A stretch of 64,000 bases of DNA from contig JBKDOL010000006.1 in assembly GCA_046343015.1 (NCBI GenBank), positions 124,001 to 188,000 on the forward strand, written 5' to 3'. The notes below the pieces were generated by a model, which made no database searches, was not told the origin of the DNA, and saw nothing but the letters and a program-made list of their open reading frames with translations. Positions 63,241 through 64,000 of the stretch are shown in pieces (position 1 is the first letter of the stretch; every line of letters starts with the position of its first letter). Both the position numbers and the translations under genes were made by a program. Source of the stretch: BJ22 sp021298375. Lineage in GTDB: Bacteria > Planctomycetota > Planctomycetia > Pirellulales > Pirellulaceae.

Positions 63241-63762
63241 TCACAGCTCACGGCTTTGCACCCCGGCCCCGCGCATGATTTCCTCCAAATGGGCGCGCAG
63301 CTGGTGCATCTGGTCGGAACTCCATTGCTGCCCCAAGTGGGCCACAAGATAGAGTGTCCCGAGTAGGACCAACGCCCCTGCCGCGACCCAAAGGCCCCAC
63401 ATCGAATCACCCAACTGCCACTGCGAAACGCCCAAAGCCGCCCCAAAAAAGGAGGTAAACAGCAGGGCCAAATAAGCAATCCAGACGACCGTCCAAACAT
63501 CAACACGCGGAGCAAAGCGGCCATGAATGCTGCAATGCCCTGCACCCACACCGGGGCCGGGTTCGGAAACGTAGAAGGAGAGATGCGGGGACCATAAGCG
63601 ATGTTCGGGCCGCGGCAGATGGAGTTCTCCATACTCGCCGAACATCCGAAACAATTCCGGTTTGGCAACCTGCTGTTCAGCCCGACGAAAGCGTTCGATG
63701 ACCTCTCCTCGGTCCAAGGGCAACGGGATCTCAAATGTTGGGCGGAGCCGAAACCAAAGCAT
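63241..63762 (-). CDS. Two-helix membrane protein, hypothetical
   Basis: A 173-residue protein. The first 85 residues are soluble (LPRPEHRLWSPHLSFYVSEPGPGVGAGHCSIHGRFAP), then two transmembrane helices (VWTVVWIAYLALLFTSFFGAALGV; GLWVAAGALVLLGTLYLVAHLG) and a short Gln/His-rich end. No enzyme motif. The family looks conserved in style with small planctomycete membrane proteins but I cannot name it. Confidence 0.65.
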   Translation of the reverse strand: MLWFRLRPTFEIPLPLDRGEVIERFRRAEQQVAKPELFRMFGEYGELHLPRPEHRLWSPHLSFYVSEPGPGVGAGHCSIHGRFAPRVDVWTVVWIAYLALLFTSFFGAALGVSQWQLGDSMWGLWVAAGALVLLGTLYLVAHLGQQWSSDQMHQLRAHLEEIMRGAGVQSREL

Positions 63763-64000
63763 GTCGCCCTCTTTTCGCCTGGTTAGCTGAGAATTTTCCC
63801 AATCGAATGGGCCCTATTCTACCTCGATTTCAGCTGAGCTCCTACAATCCGTTGACCAACACGAACTTGAGGTGATGAACTTACCGTACCCACCCTTACC
63901 CTAACTCCGAGGCGGCGAACCTCCCGACTTGATTTCCGAGGATTGCCCCGGGTTTGAAGCCTCTCAGCCCACGCAGAAGTTCAGGGCCCGAGCGGTTCGA
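63763..64000. other. Unassigned end of window
   Basis: No gene can be supported in the last 238 bases; a coding start may lie outside the window. Confidence 0.4.

Overview
The window looks like chromosomal DNA of a planctomycete, most probably from the Pirellulaceae and relatives. This rests on family content: a cytochrome/PSD1-type protein (PSCyt1-DUF1549-DUF1553) paired with a twin-arginine DUF1501 protein, a DUF1559 protein, a TPR protein carrying RNA polymerase alpha-CTD domains, an ArsC-like protein with a histone-like tail, and a 'mu-protocadherin'-type secreted protein. The DNA is moderately GC-rich, Shine-Dalgarno use is patchy and several genes appear to start at TTG or GTG. I see no phage, insertion sequence, integrase or CRISPR array. 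This is ordinary chromosome with wide spacers.

Layout. 0.3-10 kb: a Nudix-like protein, a His-rich TPR secreted protein, the PSD1/DUF1501 pair, the ArsC-like protein and a DUF1559 protein. 10-15 kb: an M1 peptidase, cysteine desulfurase and HesB/IscA iron-sulfur genes, a palindromic repeat block, a terminator and a GNAT acetyltransferase. 15.7-19.1 kb: a BamA-like machine split into a five-POTRA lipoprotein and a separate beta-barrel lipoprotein. 19-26 kb: a sirtuin, a zinc alcohol dehydrogenase, queC, tRNA-Thr(CGT), the TPR/alpha-CTD protein and tgt. 26.5-31 kb: yajC and a fused secDF. 31-36 kb: a MATE exporter, an S9 peptidase and a TolC-like lipoprotein. 36.3-41 kb (minus): a DevBCA-type ABC exporter whose ATPase has a C-terminal cyclic-nucleotide-binding domain. 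41-54 kb: a two-domain M16 peptidase, a YqjM-like ene-reductase, several envelope proteins and an OprP-type porin. 54-61 kb: a formylglycine-generating enzyme with a small secreted protein, then a dabB-dabA inorganic-carbon uptake operon with a third unknown gene and a divergent wHTH regulator. 61-64 kb: small envelope proteins and tRNA-Pro(GGG).

The strongest unusual signal is that both queuosine-pathway enzymes lack their family zinc sites. In QueC the four cysteines align with S215/H225/T228/D231. In Tgt the three cysteines align with D317/E319/Q322 while H348 is kept. Nearby zinc enzymes (sirtuin, alcohol dehydrogenase, M1, DabA) keep theirs. Other points of interest are the split BamA, the tandem alpha-CTD protein, the cyclic-nucleotide-gated exporter and the recurring 14-29 bp tandem repeats confined mainly to spacers.

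All functional calls come from reading motifs by eye; no database search was run.
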